A program made the position numbers and the translations under genes. The notes beneath the pieces were generated by a model. The model searched no databases. It had not been told where the DNA came from and worked only from the letters and a program-made list of their open reading frames with translations. Shown here in pieces: positions 25,869-38,240 of a stretch of DNA of 64,000 bases. Position 1 is the first letter of the stretch, and each line of letters opens with the position of its first letter. The stretch comes from Anseranas semipalmata (taxonomy: Eukaryota; Chordata; Aves; Anseriformes; Anseranatidae). Location: the NCBI GenBank assembly GCA_013399115.1, contig VXAA01004204.1, forward strand, positions 391,857 through 455,856, read 5' to 3'.

Positions 25869-27000
25869 ACACAATTCTTTTATTGTAGCTAGATTCATAT
25901 CCATCCAGTCTGTCGGAGAGTGAGAACACAAAAGGTGATTGCCAATAAACTTTATTCTTTATTTAATGACAGTAAATTTTCAGTTGTTCTTTGCTTGTAA
26001 ATAGAAAGATGCGATGCCATTTCCACCACTTGTATTGTTTGTTTTGATTTTTCTGGATTGACACTTTCTCAGTTTCTTTACGAGGCTTGTGAAAATTAGT
26101 TTTCAGAGACTGAGTCCTTCACTCTGTTCCTGAGGTCTTCCAGTTAGTCATCTTCCAGGCTTAAATGTGTTTTGCAAGTCCATCTGTTAGATCTCAAACA
26201 AAATCAATTAAAGTAATTGCAAAACTTTTTCCATTTTCATTTTAGAAAATAAGATTCATGCCCGTTCAAGGCTTGGGGAAATAAGACACATAAAAACATA
26301 CCAAAGTGAAGATCAAAGCATACCAAAGGGTGAGCAAGTGGAGTGCCTAGAAGGCATTGTCTCAGACAAGAGGATACATTGTTGTGACCACAAACAGCTG
26401 AATAGTCTGAAAGGGTGCTGAGCTTTGTGGGCTATTTAGTTTCCTATTAAGTGATCTCATGACAGGTCAAAACAAGACAAATTACTTCCGATAGACCTCT
26501 AGTCATAGTGTTATAGCTAATCTTGTTATAAGGTTAATGTGGCTACAAGAGCATCTCAGTACTCCAGATAATGCAATTCAATAAGATATATATTAGAATG
26601 TATAGGTTAGGCATGCACGTTCACTCTGGTCAGCCTCTGGATGAGTGCTTTGAGAGATTCCAATATCACTCATTGACAGAGGTCATTAAAAATGTGGGCT
26701 GTGTGAAAGTAGCAGAGAGTTTTTAATGTAAACTTATTAGTATCAAGCTTTGAGTGAGAGAGGAGTGTTTATCACATCCAAAATGCTTCCAGCTACAAAT
26801 TGTGAAGGGGAGAGGCAGGCCTTGGGAATAAGTAGTTACCACCTGTCTCCATAGAGAGGCTGCTGGCAAGGTCACCTTGGCTGAAATGGATTGTTCAGCC
26901 ATCCTTGTGATAGAGTCAGGTAATGGTGCTATATATTAATAGGTTACATTTTTATCAGGTAGAGAGCCATTTGAAGCTTGCTCAGGGTCTGAATTTCTAA

Positions 27001-27003
<3 letters not shown>

Positions 27004-27033
<30 letters not shown>
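27004..27033 (+). repeat. A30 homopolymer abutting an assembly gap
   Basis: Thirty A residues end directly at a run of unknown bases. The true length of the tract is therefore not determined, and anything on its right side is missing. Confidence 0.9.
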
Positions 27034-27039
27034 NNNNNN
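27034..27039. other. Assembly gap (6 N)
   Basis: Six N characters follow the A30 tract. Sequence resumes with AGACAAAGGG. The short N count may be a placeholder rather than a measured length. Confidence 0.98.
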
Positions 27040-27741
27040 AGACAAAGGGTATCAATTGGTTTATTTTGCAGTTAAGAAATATGTCAAATCTAAAGACAAT
27101 TTGGTATTAGCTTATGAAAATTACTCTTGTTGGATATAGTACACTTGAATTTGACAGTCTGTTTCTCTGAAAGGAAAGTTTATTTTGGTTTGGTTTTCGT
27201 CTGTTGAAAATTCAATACTGTGTGGTACAAATTGCAAAAAGTTTCAAAGTACAAATTTTTATCAATGGCATAGCTGAGTCTGTAGACAGCTACAGTGGAA
27301 GATGGATGGCAGTTTCCTTAGCTCTTCATTCACTCAATTATTTGATTGTCTTCCTAGTAAATATAAGCTAAATTAACTGCATGTTTTTGGCTTGATATAA
27401 AAGTAATGTTAAGCTCTCTTGCAATATCTAGTTCAGGCTAGAAAATGATGATTTATTTTTCTTTAAAAATTACTAATTGCATAAAAATAATAATGGTGTC
27501 TTTTTTTTTTTTTTAATCTATTCTTTTTCTTTCTAAAAGAAAAAGATAATCTATGGTATGTGATTCAGATACCCCATACAGTGTATTAATTTTATCTGAG
27601 AATTCCATTATTTCTTCCTGGACCCCAGGACCAACACACACACAAACACAAAAATACTCCCTGTTCAGAGTTTTAGGATGTTTGGACTGAGAAAACTGCA
27701 ATTTCAAAATGTGCATTGCAGGAAGGAGGATTTGGTGGTTT

Positions 27742-27805
27742 TTGTTGTTGTTGTTGTTGTTGTTGTTTTGTATGTTTTTGTTTTTGTTTTGTTTTGTTTT
27801 GTTTT
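27742..27805 (+). repeat. (TTG)8 then (GTTTT)n composite microsatellite
   Basis: Eight TTG triplets at 27742-27765 are followed after a short break by GTTTT-type units at 27774-27805. The whole tract contains only G and T on the plus strand apart from one A. Confidence 0.9.
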
Positions 27806-28126
27806 CTGTCAAAACATTATTACAGCATAATGTTATCTACCTGCTCAGGACTGCAAAGTTTCAAATGTCCTGCTGAACTCCACACATGCTGAACTCCAAG
27901 TAAAATCAATGTAAATCCATGGTATGTCACCGCTGAGCTTTGTGAACTCATGGCCTGAGCATGAGCAGAAGGACAAAGGTTTTGAGTGAAACCTGCTGAA
28001 AGTGACAAGGTCTGCCCTGGGCTCCAAAAACGAGAAATGGAGATCATGGGTGACAGTGCTGCCATTCTACAAATGTGTATGAGCTTCCAGAGATATTCTT
28101 GGTCTGTGTTGTGCTTAGCCTTAAGG

Positions 28127-28142
28127 TTTATTTATTTATTTA
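28127..28142 (+). repeat. (TTTA)4 short tandem repeat
   Basis: Four TTTA tetramers are followed by TTTT. It is a simple repeat. Confidence 0.8.
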
Positions 28143-30247
28143 TTTTGACAGGAAAAAACAGGGAAAGTGACTGTGTAGTTAGGGCATGGCCTACTGAAGG
28201 CAATGCCTTCTGAACTACATATGGAAATACATAGTAGCTACAAACAGGGTTTACAGAGAGAATATAATTGGAAATTTGAGAGAGCATTGTAGAGAGAATA
28301 TCATGAAAGAGTATAAAATATAAAGCGCTGCCCTAGTATATAGGAAGCTGAGATTCAAGTTTGCCATCTCTATCTGTGATCTGTAAATTAAACTGATATT
28401 GTAGAGTCAGGGTCTCACTTGTTCTCTGGTTTTTCCCAGGAATTTCTCCTTGATGTAAATGATATAATCACTCCTGTGAAAACCAGTAGGTATTCCAAAC
28501 AGCTCTCGTGAAAAGAGATGTTCTGTCTGTCAGCTTGCATACACAGCTGGTGCCTTAATTCACTCATTATATGCATTTCATAGTTAAAATCAGTAATAAC
28601 AAACTATCAGAATTGGTGTCAAATATGGTACCAGCAGAGATTTTTGTCTAGTAGCAGTGGAAATGAGCTATAATCCTTTAAATAATGGTACCTGCTATCA
28701 AGCATGTTCGTTATCACTGGCTACAGCTTTACAGGGAGGGTGTCATGACATGTTGTCGTTGCCGTCATGCTGTTGAGTGAAACCCATATGTTGTGATATA
28801 ATTGAGTTCTGGGATGCTTACCAATATAAGCACTGTACTTTGGACTTTCTCTGTTTTCCTCAACCCTATGTGAGGCCTTAATTATTCTGCAGCATACCAC
28901 AGTGTATATTCTGCAGCAAAAGTTTGCTGAGCTTTTTTAAGTTCCTTAGCATAAAGAGCATACAGCTGTACATAGTCCTACATCTGTGCTGTCCCATCAA
29001 AGCAAAAGCATTCCTGAATACTGTGCTCTCCATGTTGTACCTCACAACAAAATGATTTCAAAAAAGGATGCAGAGATCATTTTCTTTCTCTAATAATAAC
29101 ATCACATCTGTGCCAGCAAAAGATCAGAGAGAGGGTGGAGGACTATTCTTTAAATAGTAGTAAAAAGATTTTTCAATAATTCTCAAAATTGTTCCAAAAG
29201 CCACTTAGTAAATTCCCTTTTCTAACTGACCTCCCAAGTGCATGTATGCAGAAGAGATGGTCTGGCCGATCTACACACACCATGCTGTTGTAGTTATACA
29301 TTCTATATTGTAAAAGATCAAATAATTACTAAATACTGGTATCTAGCAAGGTTTCTGTACTGCTAAGAAAACAGGGACAGATATCATTCCCTGTTATACA
29401 TTCCCTGTGTTTCTTCCAGGCCTCAGCAACCCAAAACAAAATTGTAATTGTGTGTGTGTTTGGGTAGAAGGAGTCATTTTAAAGTGTCAATAGCATGAAG
29501 TAACATGAGAACTGTGTGAAATTCAGAATATGCCATGAGATGTGGCATGCAGGCATATGGAAATGTTTAAGAGGTTAAATCCTACTGGAATACTGTTGGA
29601 GGATTAAGCAGAGAGAAGCCCAAATTTGGTCCTTCCTTTCTTGTATTGATTCCTGGGGACTGTCTTTAGCATATGCAATCCCAGCTGTGCCTGGGAATTG
29701 TCTTGGGGGAAAGCTTGTTGAGACAGGCCGATGTGATGTGGGAAAGCAGGCTACTAGTTGAGCCCAGGGGGTTGAGAGGGCCCTGTTAATCCAACTTGCT
29801 CCCTGGCTTTTTTTTTTTATCTACATCTAGTGTCATAGATGTGTTATGAGGCCAGTTTTCTCCTGTAGTGAAAGTTTAATGATATATCTAGATAAAACCT
29901 AATATTTTAACAGTGACTGTGATACTATATTGCTCAGCTGGTATGATCTGGCATTATAATGTGCCAGCAGAAATGTTCGAGGTAACTCTTTCTTTGAGTG
30001 ACATGTTAGGCTAGGTCTCACAATTACAGTATCTCTGGTATCTCTGATTGATAGATTAAACACTCACTTTTAAATGTGAGACTGGGCTAAAGACTCTTAA
30101 CTGTAAAGAGAATTATGACATTTTAAAAAGTAAATGTCAAACAAGGAAGCAATGGAACATGCACAGTATTGTTGTAGAAGACAGAAGATTCTGAAGTCTC
30201 TCATTAATTTATCAAGGAAAGGTGTCACATAGATGGTGCCTATTTGG

Positions 30248-30274
30248 TACGTAGGCTACTTGAATTCCTACGTA
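30248..30274. repeat. 8-bp inverted repeat with 11-nt loop
   Basis: TACGTAGG at 30248-30255 pairs exactly with CCTACGTA at 30267-30274. The arms contain CpG and a TACGTA palindrome, which is unusual in this CpG-poor sequence. Confidence 0.7.
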
Positions 30275-31147
30275 AGAATAGACGAAGAACTGGAATAGTT
30301 CTAATTCTAGGACTAATCCAATGACAACACCAAAGTTATCTATTAAACAGAAGCCAAGTATACAGTTCTTGTACTGTACATCTGTCATTGAACATTTTGT
30401 GTACTGACAGTCTAAGAAATTTTCTATTATTTTTAAAAAAATGATTTATGAAAACAAGCTTACAGCGATGCCCATAGTACTGCAGTTTTCAAAGAATGTT
30501 GTATGATTTAACCTAGGACACTCTGGTTATCTCTTAAAAAACATAAGATGTGTTAAGTAAAATCAGTTACAAAATTATCAGCTAGATTCTCTTTCTTTGC
30601 TCTTTGTTACATACTGACAAAATAATCTGCTGTATTTCTGTATTTTCTGGGCATCATTTTAAGATGATAAATATTCTTGAAAAAAAAATGAAGCAACATA
30701 CTGGGTTTGTTCAATAATTTGACAAGCAAGCACTTTGCCAGTGTAACATCATATGTATGTAATGGATGGTACAAAGCTATCACTTAAATAAAATATCAGT
30801 AGCATAAAGAAGAAAGAGGTATGGAGTTTTTTCTGTTTTCTAGAAAAGGGCAAACTCCTCTACACGTTTCAAAACTGCATGTGAGGTGAATCACACATGT
30901 AGATAATCCTGTGATTTTTCTACATTTCATTGTAAAACCACAACATTCTTCCTTTGGTGCCTATTGAGTTATATCTATCAGCCAGCTGGACTCAACCTTT
31001 TAAGATACTTTAGTGTTTCTTAACCTTTTCGCATATTTAGATGATTTGAAGTTTTCCATAGTGTCAATTTATTCCAAGTAAAATGAGAGATGGTGTTTCA
31101 GTATTCAGAATTATGCAGATCATTTTGTGAATCAACCTGTTAACCTT

Positions 31148-31216
31148 TTGCATTCAACAATAATTTCTACTTGTGTAGCAGTAATTTCTAATTGCATTCA
31201 ACAACAGTTTCTAATA
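31148..31216 (+). repeat. Degenerate three-copy minisatellite, ~22-bp unit
   Basis: Copies start at 31148 (TTGCATTCAACAATAATTTC), 31171 (TTGTGTAGCAGTAATTTCTA, with a small internal deletion) and 31192 (TTGCATTCAACAACAGTTTC). The outer copies are closest to each other. Function is unknown, and local duplication is the simplest explanation. Confidence 0.75.
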
Positions 31217-31928
31217 CAAACAATATCACTATGAAATGTTACAATTTTGAGGTTTATGCAAATATAGTACCAGTTATCTAACTATTTTTTTTATTTATTT
31301 ACACAGGAGTGTAAGTGCTGGCTTACTATCAAGCCATATAGTTTTCCTGAAGCTTAACAGCGAAAACTGCTTTTAAGCTACTAAGAATTACAGAAGCATA
31401 TTATGTTAGAAAGATAGGAGAATCAATTAAATATAGTAGTGTTTCTTACTTTGTGAGCAAATCTAAGAATAAATTAAAAATTTCAATGGTAGTATTACTT
31501 ACTTTGCTGTTGCAAATCTTTAGTTTCAGTCGCTTATAAATTGCAGAAAATCAAAATACACATAAAACTTCAACATGTTAAAACTGGCATGAGTTCTCAT
31601 TATTTGGAGGTTAAGTCTGAAGCTCTCAGTCAGCCTTTAAAATTTTGTATTTCCTCTTTTACTGAATTCATCTTTGTATTAATGAGAATAACAGACAGAT
31701 CTTTTTAAAAAAGAAAAGCAGTAGCAACAGTGAACTGAGTAGCTACAAGTGAAAGAAACTAAACTAAGTTTAATTTTTCAACTGTTTGGGTTGGATCTGG
31801 CTTATGCCCTACAAAAGTTGTAATGTTGGTCTTTCAATTGATAGGTTTTCGATTATGTTATAGTTGGAGATGGTACCCATATGTCGCTTCAGATGAGTAA
31901 AATCAAAAAAAAAAAGTATAGCTAGCAT

Positions 31929-32491
31929 GTCGAAGGAGGTGATTCTCCTCTCTATTCTGCTCTCGTGAGACCCCACCTGTAGTACTGTATTCGGCTCTGG
32001 GGCCCCCAGCATAAGAAAGACATGGACCTATCGGAGCGAGTCCAGAGGAGGGCCACAAAGATGATCAGAGGGCTGGAGCACCTCTCCTATGAAGACAGGC
32101 TGGGAGAGCTGGGGTTGTTTAGCCTAGAGAAGAGAAGGCTTTGGGGAGACCTTATAGCGGCCTTCTAGTACTTATGTGGGGTCTACAGGAAAGATGGGGA
32201 GGGACTCTTTGTCAGGGAGTGTAGTGACAGAACAAGGGGTAACAGTTTTAAACTAAAAGAGGGTAGGTTTAGATTAGATATAAGGAAGAAATTCTTCACT
32301 GTGAAGGTGGTGAGGCACTGGAACAGGTTGCCCAGAGAAGCTGTGGACGCCCCATCCCTGGAAGTGTTCAAGGCCAGGCTGGATGAGGCTTTAGGCAACC
32401 TGATCTATTGTAAGGTATGCCCATAGCAGGGGGGGTGGAAGTAGGTGATTTTTAAGGTCTCTTCCAACCCAAACAATTCTGTGATTCTATG
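31929..32491 (+). mobile_element. CR1 LINE, 5'-truncated (longest copy here)
   Basis: About 560 bp of a CR1 element: the end of the ORF2 coding sequence, then the 3'UTR with a CAGGGGGGGTGGAAGTAGGT block, TTCCAACCC, and the terminal ATTCTGTGATTCTATG. It is truncated at the 5' side shortly after an A11 run in the host DNA. The endonuclease and the catalytic reverse transcriptase core are missing. GC content is clearly higher than in the flanks, a visible sign of insertion into AT-rich DNA. Confidence 0.96.
31935..32426 (+). pseudogene. CR1 ORF2 C-terminal third, two in-frame stops
   Basis: The conceptual frame starts at GGDSPLYSALVRPH and passes through [53 protein letters not shown] and [19 protein letters not shown]. 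It ends at the TAG at 32424-32426, 163 codons after the start. These are the conserved blocks at the C-terminal end of CR1 ORF2, downstream of the reverse transcriptase active site. TAG stops at 31980-31982 and 32166-32168 interrupt the frame, but no frameshift is needed to read it end to end. It is non-functional. Confidence 0.9.
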
Positions 32492-33801
32492 TTGTTGCAG
32501 TAGTGTCCATGACAGTATATGACAGGAAGAAGAAAAACCTCTCAAACAAACCTCAAAATATCTCATGAAGACTGCTGTGCACGTAGAAAAAAGTTCAGAC
32601 AAATTCTACATAAGAGTTATAGTAAAATAGCTTTTGTAATCTCCATGCAGTGGTTCTTTATAAAATCTTTGGATAAACAGAACCCAATGTGGGAATTGCA
32701 ATATTGCTATTTTTCCAGAGTGGAAATGTGTAATTTTGAAAAGCTGTTACTCTTTGATTTTCTATGTGCTCTGTAGATTTCATGCAGGGATAATCTGCTC
32801 TTTGAAAACTCTAGAACTGAAAAGTGCCCAGTACTGTCTCACCTGAGAATTATCCTTGCTGGCTAAAAGGAGACCATATTGTGTGATTCATGAGAATCTT
32901 TCTTATCAAATAAAGAAAGAAAGTGATTTTTGATCAAGGGATTGTGTTTTTAAATAATATGTATTTTTCCTGTGGTTTAGAAGCTTTTTATACACCTAAC
33001 TTGATCGGTAGTGAAGGTTGGTGACTAATATGTATTAACAGGGTAGCTAACAGTTCTCCATCACTTCCATTTTTTTTCCCACTTTTTAAAGCTACAGCCA
33101 GTATGATGTGTGCGTTTCTGAATCTTGTGATGTTTTTGTATGCATACTGTTATTGAAGTCAATGGCCTTGCAGACTCTTGGCAAGATATTCTTGGATGGA
33201 GCCCTTTGCAGACAGGATGGTTAAGGGTCTGAATAGAGGATATTGGAGGTTTATAGGAAAAAGAATGGTGCGGACAGTGTGAAAACACACTGAAATGTAT
33301 TCATTCATTTAAAATGACTTTTAAGTGGAGCTGAGTCATTATTCCCATGTAGATGCCATGGTTAACACAAACTGCTTCAAAGCAATCTGAATGGGAACAT
33401 AATGCTCTTGTCTGTTCTTTTCAGTCCAAGACAAAGTTGTCTGGCTATTTGTCAGTTATAAAACTCCATTTAAGACACACTTTCTAGAAGTGATTTTCTC
33501 TATAAGTTGCTCTAGGAAGAATATTGGAAAAACCTATTACTCTTTTAATTGGAGTCTTTGTTTTGTGGTGTCTTGTAAATCAATATTATATTAAATCTGG
33601 AGGAAATCAGGTTCCTTAGGCAGTATAGGAAGTCAGAGGTCTGTTTCTCAGGGTTAATAATTCAAAAAACTTTCAAAATGCAGTTCAGCAGTATAAAAAA
33701 AGAACAACTATTGGGCTATAAAAGACATAAAACATAGGAATATTGATTCCTCAGGTTTTAATCCTAGGTGGGCCAGCAAAGCAATTTATTTTTATGTCTT
33801 C

Positions 33802-33817
33802 TTTTTTTTTTTTTTTT
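33802..33817 (+). repeat. T16 homopolymer
   Basis: Sixteen T residues are followed by CCAAATAAAATG. It is a simple repeat. Confidence 0.85.
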
Positions 33818-35024
33818 CCAAATAAAATGTTTTATCAATAGTATTTTGCTAGGATGGTAAGAATAAATCTTTCCTATGAGGAAACTTCAGTAATTGGATT
33901 AGATTTTGGACTACATAATCTTCTTTTTGATTCTTTTTCATTAAAAGCCCGTTCATTTTAACTAGTTCTAATTGAATGACTATAGGGTGCTCAAAAGCCT
34001 AAACCAGGCCAACATGTTAAGTGGGTTAGATTTCCAGAGTACCAAATTTAATGACCAGCTTTGAAAGATAGGCTAAGAGATAATCAATAATCCTCTAGGA
34101 ATGTATGTTCAGGCTTGATGGATTTGACCAAAACAGTTTTTTTTTTTTTTGTATTTATAGTTGCTCTTTACTAGATGCTTAAGAAAACATATGTTGTTTC
34201 ACTGAGGAAAACAAAGAACTCTTGTAGTCTTATTCATCAAGCTTTTCATGATAGCAGTTTTAGCCTTCTCAAACTAATGCATCTTTTTAACATTTTTATC
34301 AGGAATTACACTGTGTGTGTTTAAAGTGCCACTTTATCTTATTGGGGTTGGATTAGTATTCTCTGATGTGTTCAGGCTGATATACTCAGAAAAAAGTCTT
34401 GTCAGTTGTTTCTCTTGATGTTAGTGGTAGGCACAGCGTAATGATTCTGTGCATTCTTTCCATCATGCACACTCTCAAAAATTACATGAGATCTTTTAGG
34501 AGGCTTCACTATTTTTTTTTCTTAAAAGGCACGCTCATGACAGACATTGAACTCTAAACTCTGAACAGTGTCTGGGCACCCTTGCCTATACAGAATACCT
34601 GAGACTGCAGACTCACTCGGTGGTCCTAGTCTGTCCTTCATCTATTATTTTCCTTCCCAAAGAAAATTTTAGTCTTGACTGACATGTCCATCCACTGAAA
34701 TAAGTAATATCTTTGCATGTGCTGTCTGGAAGTTGGATCCTGTGAATGTACCAGTACAAAGGCAATGAGCATCCTATCTATTGACTATGTTAGTTATTAT
34801 TGCTGAAAATTAAGTACAGAATATGTGGTAATCTGCAGAGGAGAAGCAACTTCATTTAGAAACAGTCCTTTTTGTCCTTGTTATTGCATTTACAATACTG
34901 CAAGTGTACCCCTGTTAAACTCCAGTGGTAAAATTCTGTAATTTTCAATAGTGGCTTAGCTTTGGGGCATTATAAGAGTGGCTTGATTGCTGCATTGTGG
35001 AGAAAGCTCCAGATCTGTCCAAGT

Positions 35025-35055
35025 TTTTGAGATCCCAGGTTTTGAGGATCCCAGG
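35025..35055 (+). repeat. 15/16-bp tandem duplication
   Basis: TTTTGAGATCCCAGG (35025-35039) is followed at once by TTTTGAGGATCCCAGG (35040-35055), differing by one inserted G. Confidence 0.8.
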
Positions 35056-36431
35056 ATCTCCTTTCTTTAACCACACCGTCTTGTGCTATAAGAGTAGAAA
35101 TAGAATGAAACAGAGTCCCTGTATGGTCCCAAGATACATAATGCAGACAAACCACAGGAGCTACAATGATAATTAGAGGACTTTGTCAAAGGCATTGAAA
35201 GGGTTTGTGGGTAACTGGCACATCCAAAATATCTCTGTGCATAATGCAATTAGGTCATAGCTAAAGCTCTCTGGATAAGCATATGTCAAAAGTCTCTCAG
35301 GCATACTTAGGTGTGGACACAAATAGGTGAGGAAAGGATACTTGGACTGTCAACACCTACTAGAATCTGGGGGATACTAGAAGAATTACTTCAAGCATTC
35401 AGGACTTTCAAGTGAAAGAAAAAGCATGGCAGTTAAATTTTTACGGCATATCATCTTTTACCATTCATTCCTTCTCAGACACTTACTGTTAAAAATAAAT
35501 TACTGTAGTATTTCTCAGTAATAGATCCCAATACTGTTATTGTAAGCTATCTCTTAAAAAAAGAAAAAACAAACTTTTTAAAATAGTTTAATTCTCCTCT
35601 TTATATGTAGTTTTCCTGCTATGATCTTTTTTACTATGTATTGCTTTACTATCAAATTACATTGACTTACTGTTCTGTCACTGATGTATTGGTTTGCTTA
35701 TTTTCAGATTTAGACTAGCCTACTTTTCAAAAGGTACAAAAATTCAAAGAATTCTTACAGTAAAAGGAATCTTTAAATGTTTTGACAGTCCTGGTTTTAT
35801 CGGTATTTCTGACTAACATTTCTCAACTTGATTCATCCTGGTTTGTTCAAATCAAAGGAGATCTTAAGGGGTTAATATCCTGCTGCTGCTTTGTTTAAAC
35901 TTGTTCTACGTTCCCTTCTGAATGTTGGTCTGTTTTGTCCTGACCTGAAACAGGATAAGGGATTATAATGCACTGACTTCTGCTAAATGCCTCCTCTCTG
36001 CCCCTGTCCTAAGAGTTTTCCACTTGGCTGTCACAGAGCGTAGAGGAACAAATCTAATACCTTGGATTAAGACTTTGCACTAAACATTTTTTTTCATTTG
36101 TTCTTACCATAAGCAAGTGCAAGATACTACGGAAACACTGGTAGAACCTGTAATTCCAAGTGCTATTACGTTACCATAGAGACGATCCTTTGCTTGTTTT
36201 CTCTCTTGCTACCACTTTGGTGTAACTAAAAGACAAAGCTAGCATGGCATTGAGTGAGAGTTCACACAGAACTCTTCTCATTACCAATGTACATAGTATG
36301 ATTGACATCTTTCAAGAAAGTCAGCTATTCAGTGAGGACTTTAGTTTTGTCATATTTGATTACTCTGCATCCTCAAAGAAATGTATTCCATCTGAAAGGA
36401 GGCCAAAATAGCAATGTGCAGACACAAAAAA

Positions 36432-36449
36432 GTGTATATATATATACAC
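36432..36449. repeat. Perfect 18-bp palindrome GTGT(AT)nACAC
   Basis: GTGTATATATATATACAC equals its own reverse complement. It is an alternating purine-pyrimidine tract that could extrude a cruciform. Confidence 0.8.
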
Positions 36450-36608
36450 AAAATAATACTCATGAAGTACGTTGTCCATTTTCTCCTATTACTCCACAGG
36501 TATAGGCCCAGTAAAACCAGTACGGGTTTAAACTAGCAGTATAATAGAGAATTTAGAAAGTATAGACACTTTTCAGTGTGTATATAGTCTAGGTGGAGAC
36601 TTAATATG

Positions 36609-36630
36609 TATATATATATATATATATATA
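36609..36630 (+). repeat. (TA)11 dinucleotide microsatellite
   Basis: Eleven TA units are followed by a T run. It is a simple repeat and likely polymorphic. Confidence 0.9.
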
Positions 36631-38149
36631 TTTTGTATTTAACCAGCCCAAACCAATAGACCTGAATTTCATTTCATTCATAGTAGTATAATAGTTATTA
36701 GCATAAAAATTACAGGATTCAAACCTAGGAGCTTATTGTTTAGTTTTGCTCACTTGTTCCTTTTAAATGCAAAATGATTTTCACTCAGAAGAGCCAAAGG
36801 CAAGAGAGACATCCACGTTCTTTCATTCATTTTTTTTTTTTAACAGAAACTTAGAAACACATTTTATTTTGTATTAGTTTTGTTTCAGCTTAAAAAGTTA
36901 CAAGGAGAAAGGGAAAATGAAGAAATAGAGAAGAAAAGCAAGCAAGCAAGCTGAAAATGATTGTTTTTTTTTTTCTAAATTTTTGTTCACAAAGCATCTT
37001 AGAATTTTTTAAGAACTGTATTTTTCTAAGATTTATCATGAAAAATGTTTTTCCCTTTTAACCCTCTCTGTTTTTGAATATCAGCACATTTCACAAGCTA
37101 CACAATCATCCTCCAGTGTGATACTTGAATCACTGATATCTCTAGCCTATGACTGTTTAATAATAATTCAGGAATTTTACTGCAGTAGAACTGCTAAGGG
37201 CCTGACACACCAGTCACAGAAGAGATTAAAGTTGATCATTTTATTCACCTTAAATAAATATGTTTATGTGACTCATCATAATTAATTATACTTGCTGTTT
37301 CTTGGATTTCTGTTCCAGCCCTTTTCCACTGTGCAGCATAAATATGTTTAAAGTTATATTTTATTTTGACACTATTTATGATCATTGTTGTTTTTAAAAA
37401 GAATTAGTAAAGATAGTTACATGAGATACAATTTTCATTAGCAAATTATAGCATATTTTATTTTATTCATGTTAGTCAAATCTTTTTATAAAGATACTTT
37501 CTCATTTAAACGCAGTGATCAAGTGCTAAAAGAGGTAAGCCTTGTTTGTATATAATAGATATTGGTTTTTAATTGTCACTATAATGATGCATATTAAATT
37601 AAGTTTAGAACTAAGTTAGTAAGATCTCACTGGGATATTTGAGAGGGGAAAATATCCATACAGGCCTCAAAACTATTCATCTGCTTTCTTAAATGTGAAA
37701 CCATCATCTGGAAACACCCCACATTTTATGAGGCACTGAACCTCCTAAGTGAAGTTAGACTTAAACATGATACCATGAACTTGGCTTTGCCTTTGCATAT
37801 TTATCAATTTCACTTGCACTTAGAAGTATTTTTCAGAGATAAATTGCAGTTTTAACAGATGCTTTGCTTATTAAGTATAAGCTGCCATTCTGGTGATGAA
37901 CTAATTTAGGGATATGCATGCAATTAAGCATGAAAATAGTCTAGTCTTCCTTAGAATTTACTGGCTAACAGCTACATCTTCTGTTAACCAACTTAAACTA
38001 TGAAGGACACTTTTATAAAACTACTTACTGGATTTTTTGATGATACAGACAGGAACAATTTCCTTTGTGCAATACTATGGTCTGTGTTCTCCTTTAAGAA
38101 ATGTATCTGGTTCAGAAAAGATAGGAGCTAAACTGTCTGTATTTCAGAC

Positions 38150-38193
38150 TTTTATTTTATTTTATTTTATTTTATTTTATTTTATTTTATTTA
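38150..38193 (+). repeat. (TTTTA)8 pentanucleotide microsatellite
   Basis: Eight exact TTTTA units are followed by TTTA. Read on the minus strand it is (TAAAA)n, which supplies several AATAAA-like strings downstream of the minus-strand frame at 38241-38492. Confidence 0.93.
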
Positions 38194-38240
38194 TTTTTTT
38201 CAACCAAATGATGCCCTCAGTAATCAAATATTTGGAGTTT

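Larger units (their letters stand above)
20529..27003. other. Unique non-coding DNA
   Basis: No recognisable gene or interspersed repeat is seen. Small repeats are C9T9 at 20993-21010, (TTTAA)3-4 at 22506-22524, an AT-rich block at 24497-24574 that includes a TATAAATTTATA palindrome, and (CAA)5 running into A8 at 25846-25868. The 22.7-25.4 kb part is somewhat less AT-rich and holds several overlapping frames of 60-105 codons on both strands. None has splice-site support or a motif I know, and frames on opposite strands over the same bases argue against coding. Confidence 0.55.
27040..31928. other. Unique non-coding DNA with simple repeats
   Basis: No recognisable gene is seen. Contents are T14 at 27501-27514, a TTG/GTTTT composite at 27742-27805, a 16-bp tandem duplication at 27871-27897 (TGCTGAACTCC repeated), (TTTA)4 at 28127-28142, an 8-bp inverted repeat at 30248-30274, and a three-copy minisatellite at 31148-31216. 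The longest frame (99 codons, minus strand, 27513-27812) is driven by the simple repeats. Confidence 0.6.
32492..38149. other. Unique AT-rich non-coding DNA
   Basis: No recognisable gene or interspersed repeat is seen. Simple features are T16 at 33802-33817, T13 at 34138-34150, a 15/16-bp tandem duplication at 35025-35055 (TTTTGAGATCCCAGG), a perfect 18-bp palindrome GTGTATATATATATACAC at 36432-36449, and (TA)11 at 36609-36630. Frames are 85 codons or fewer and none has identifiable content. Confidence 0.6.
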
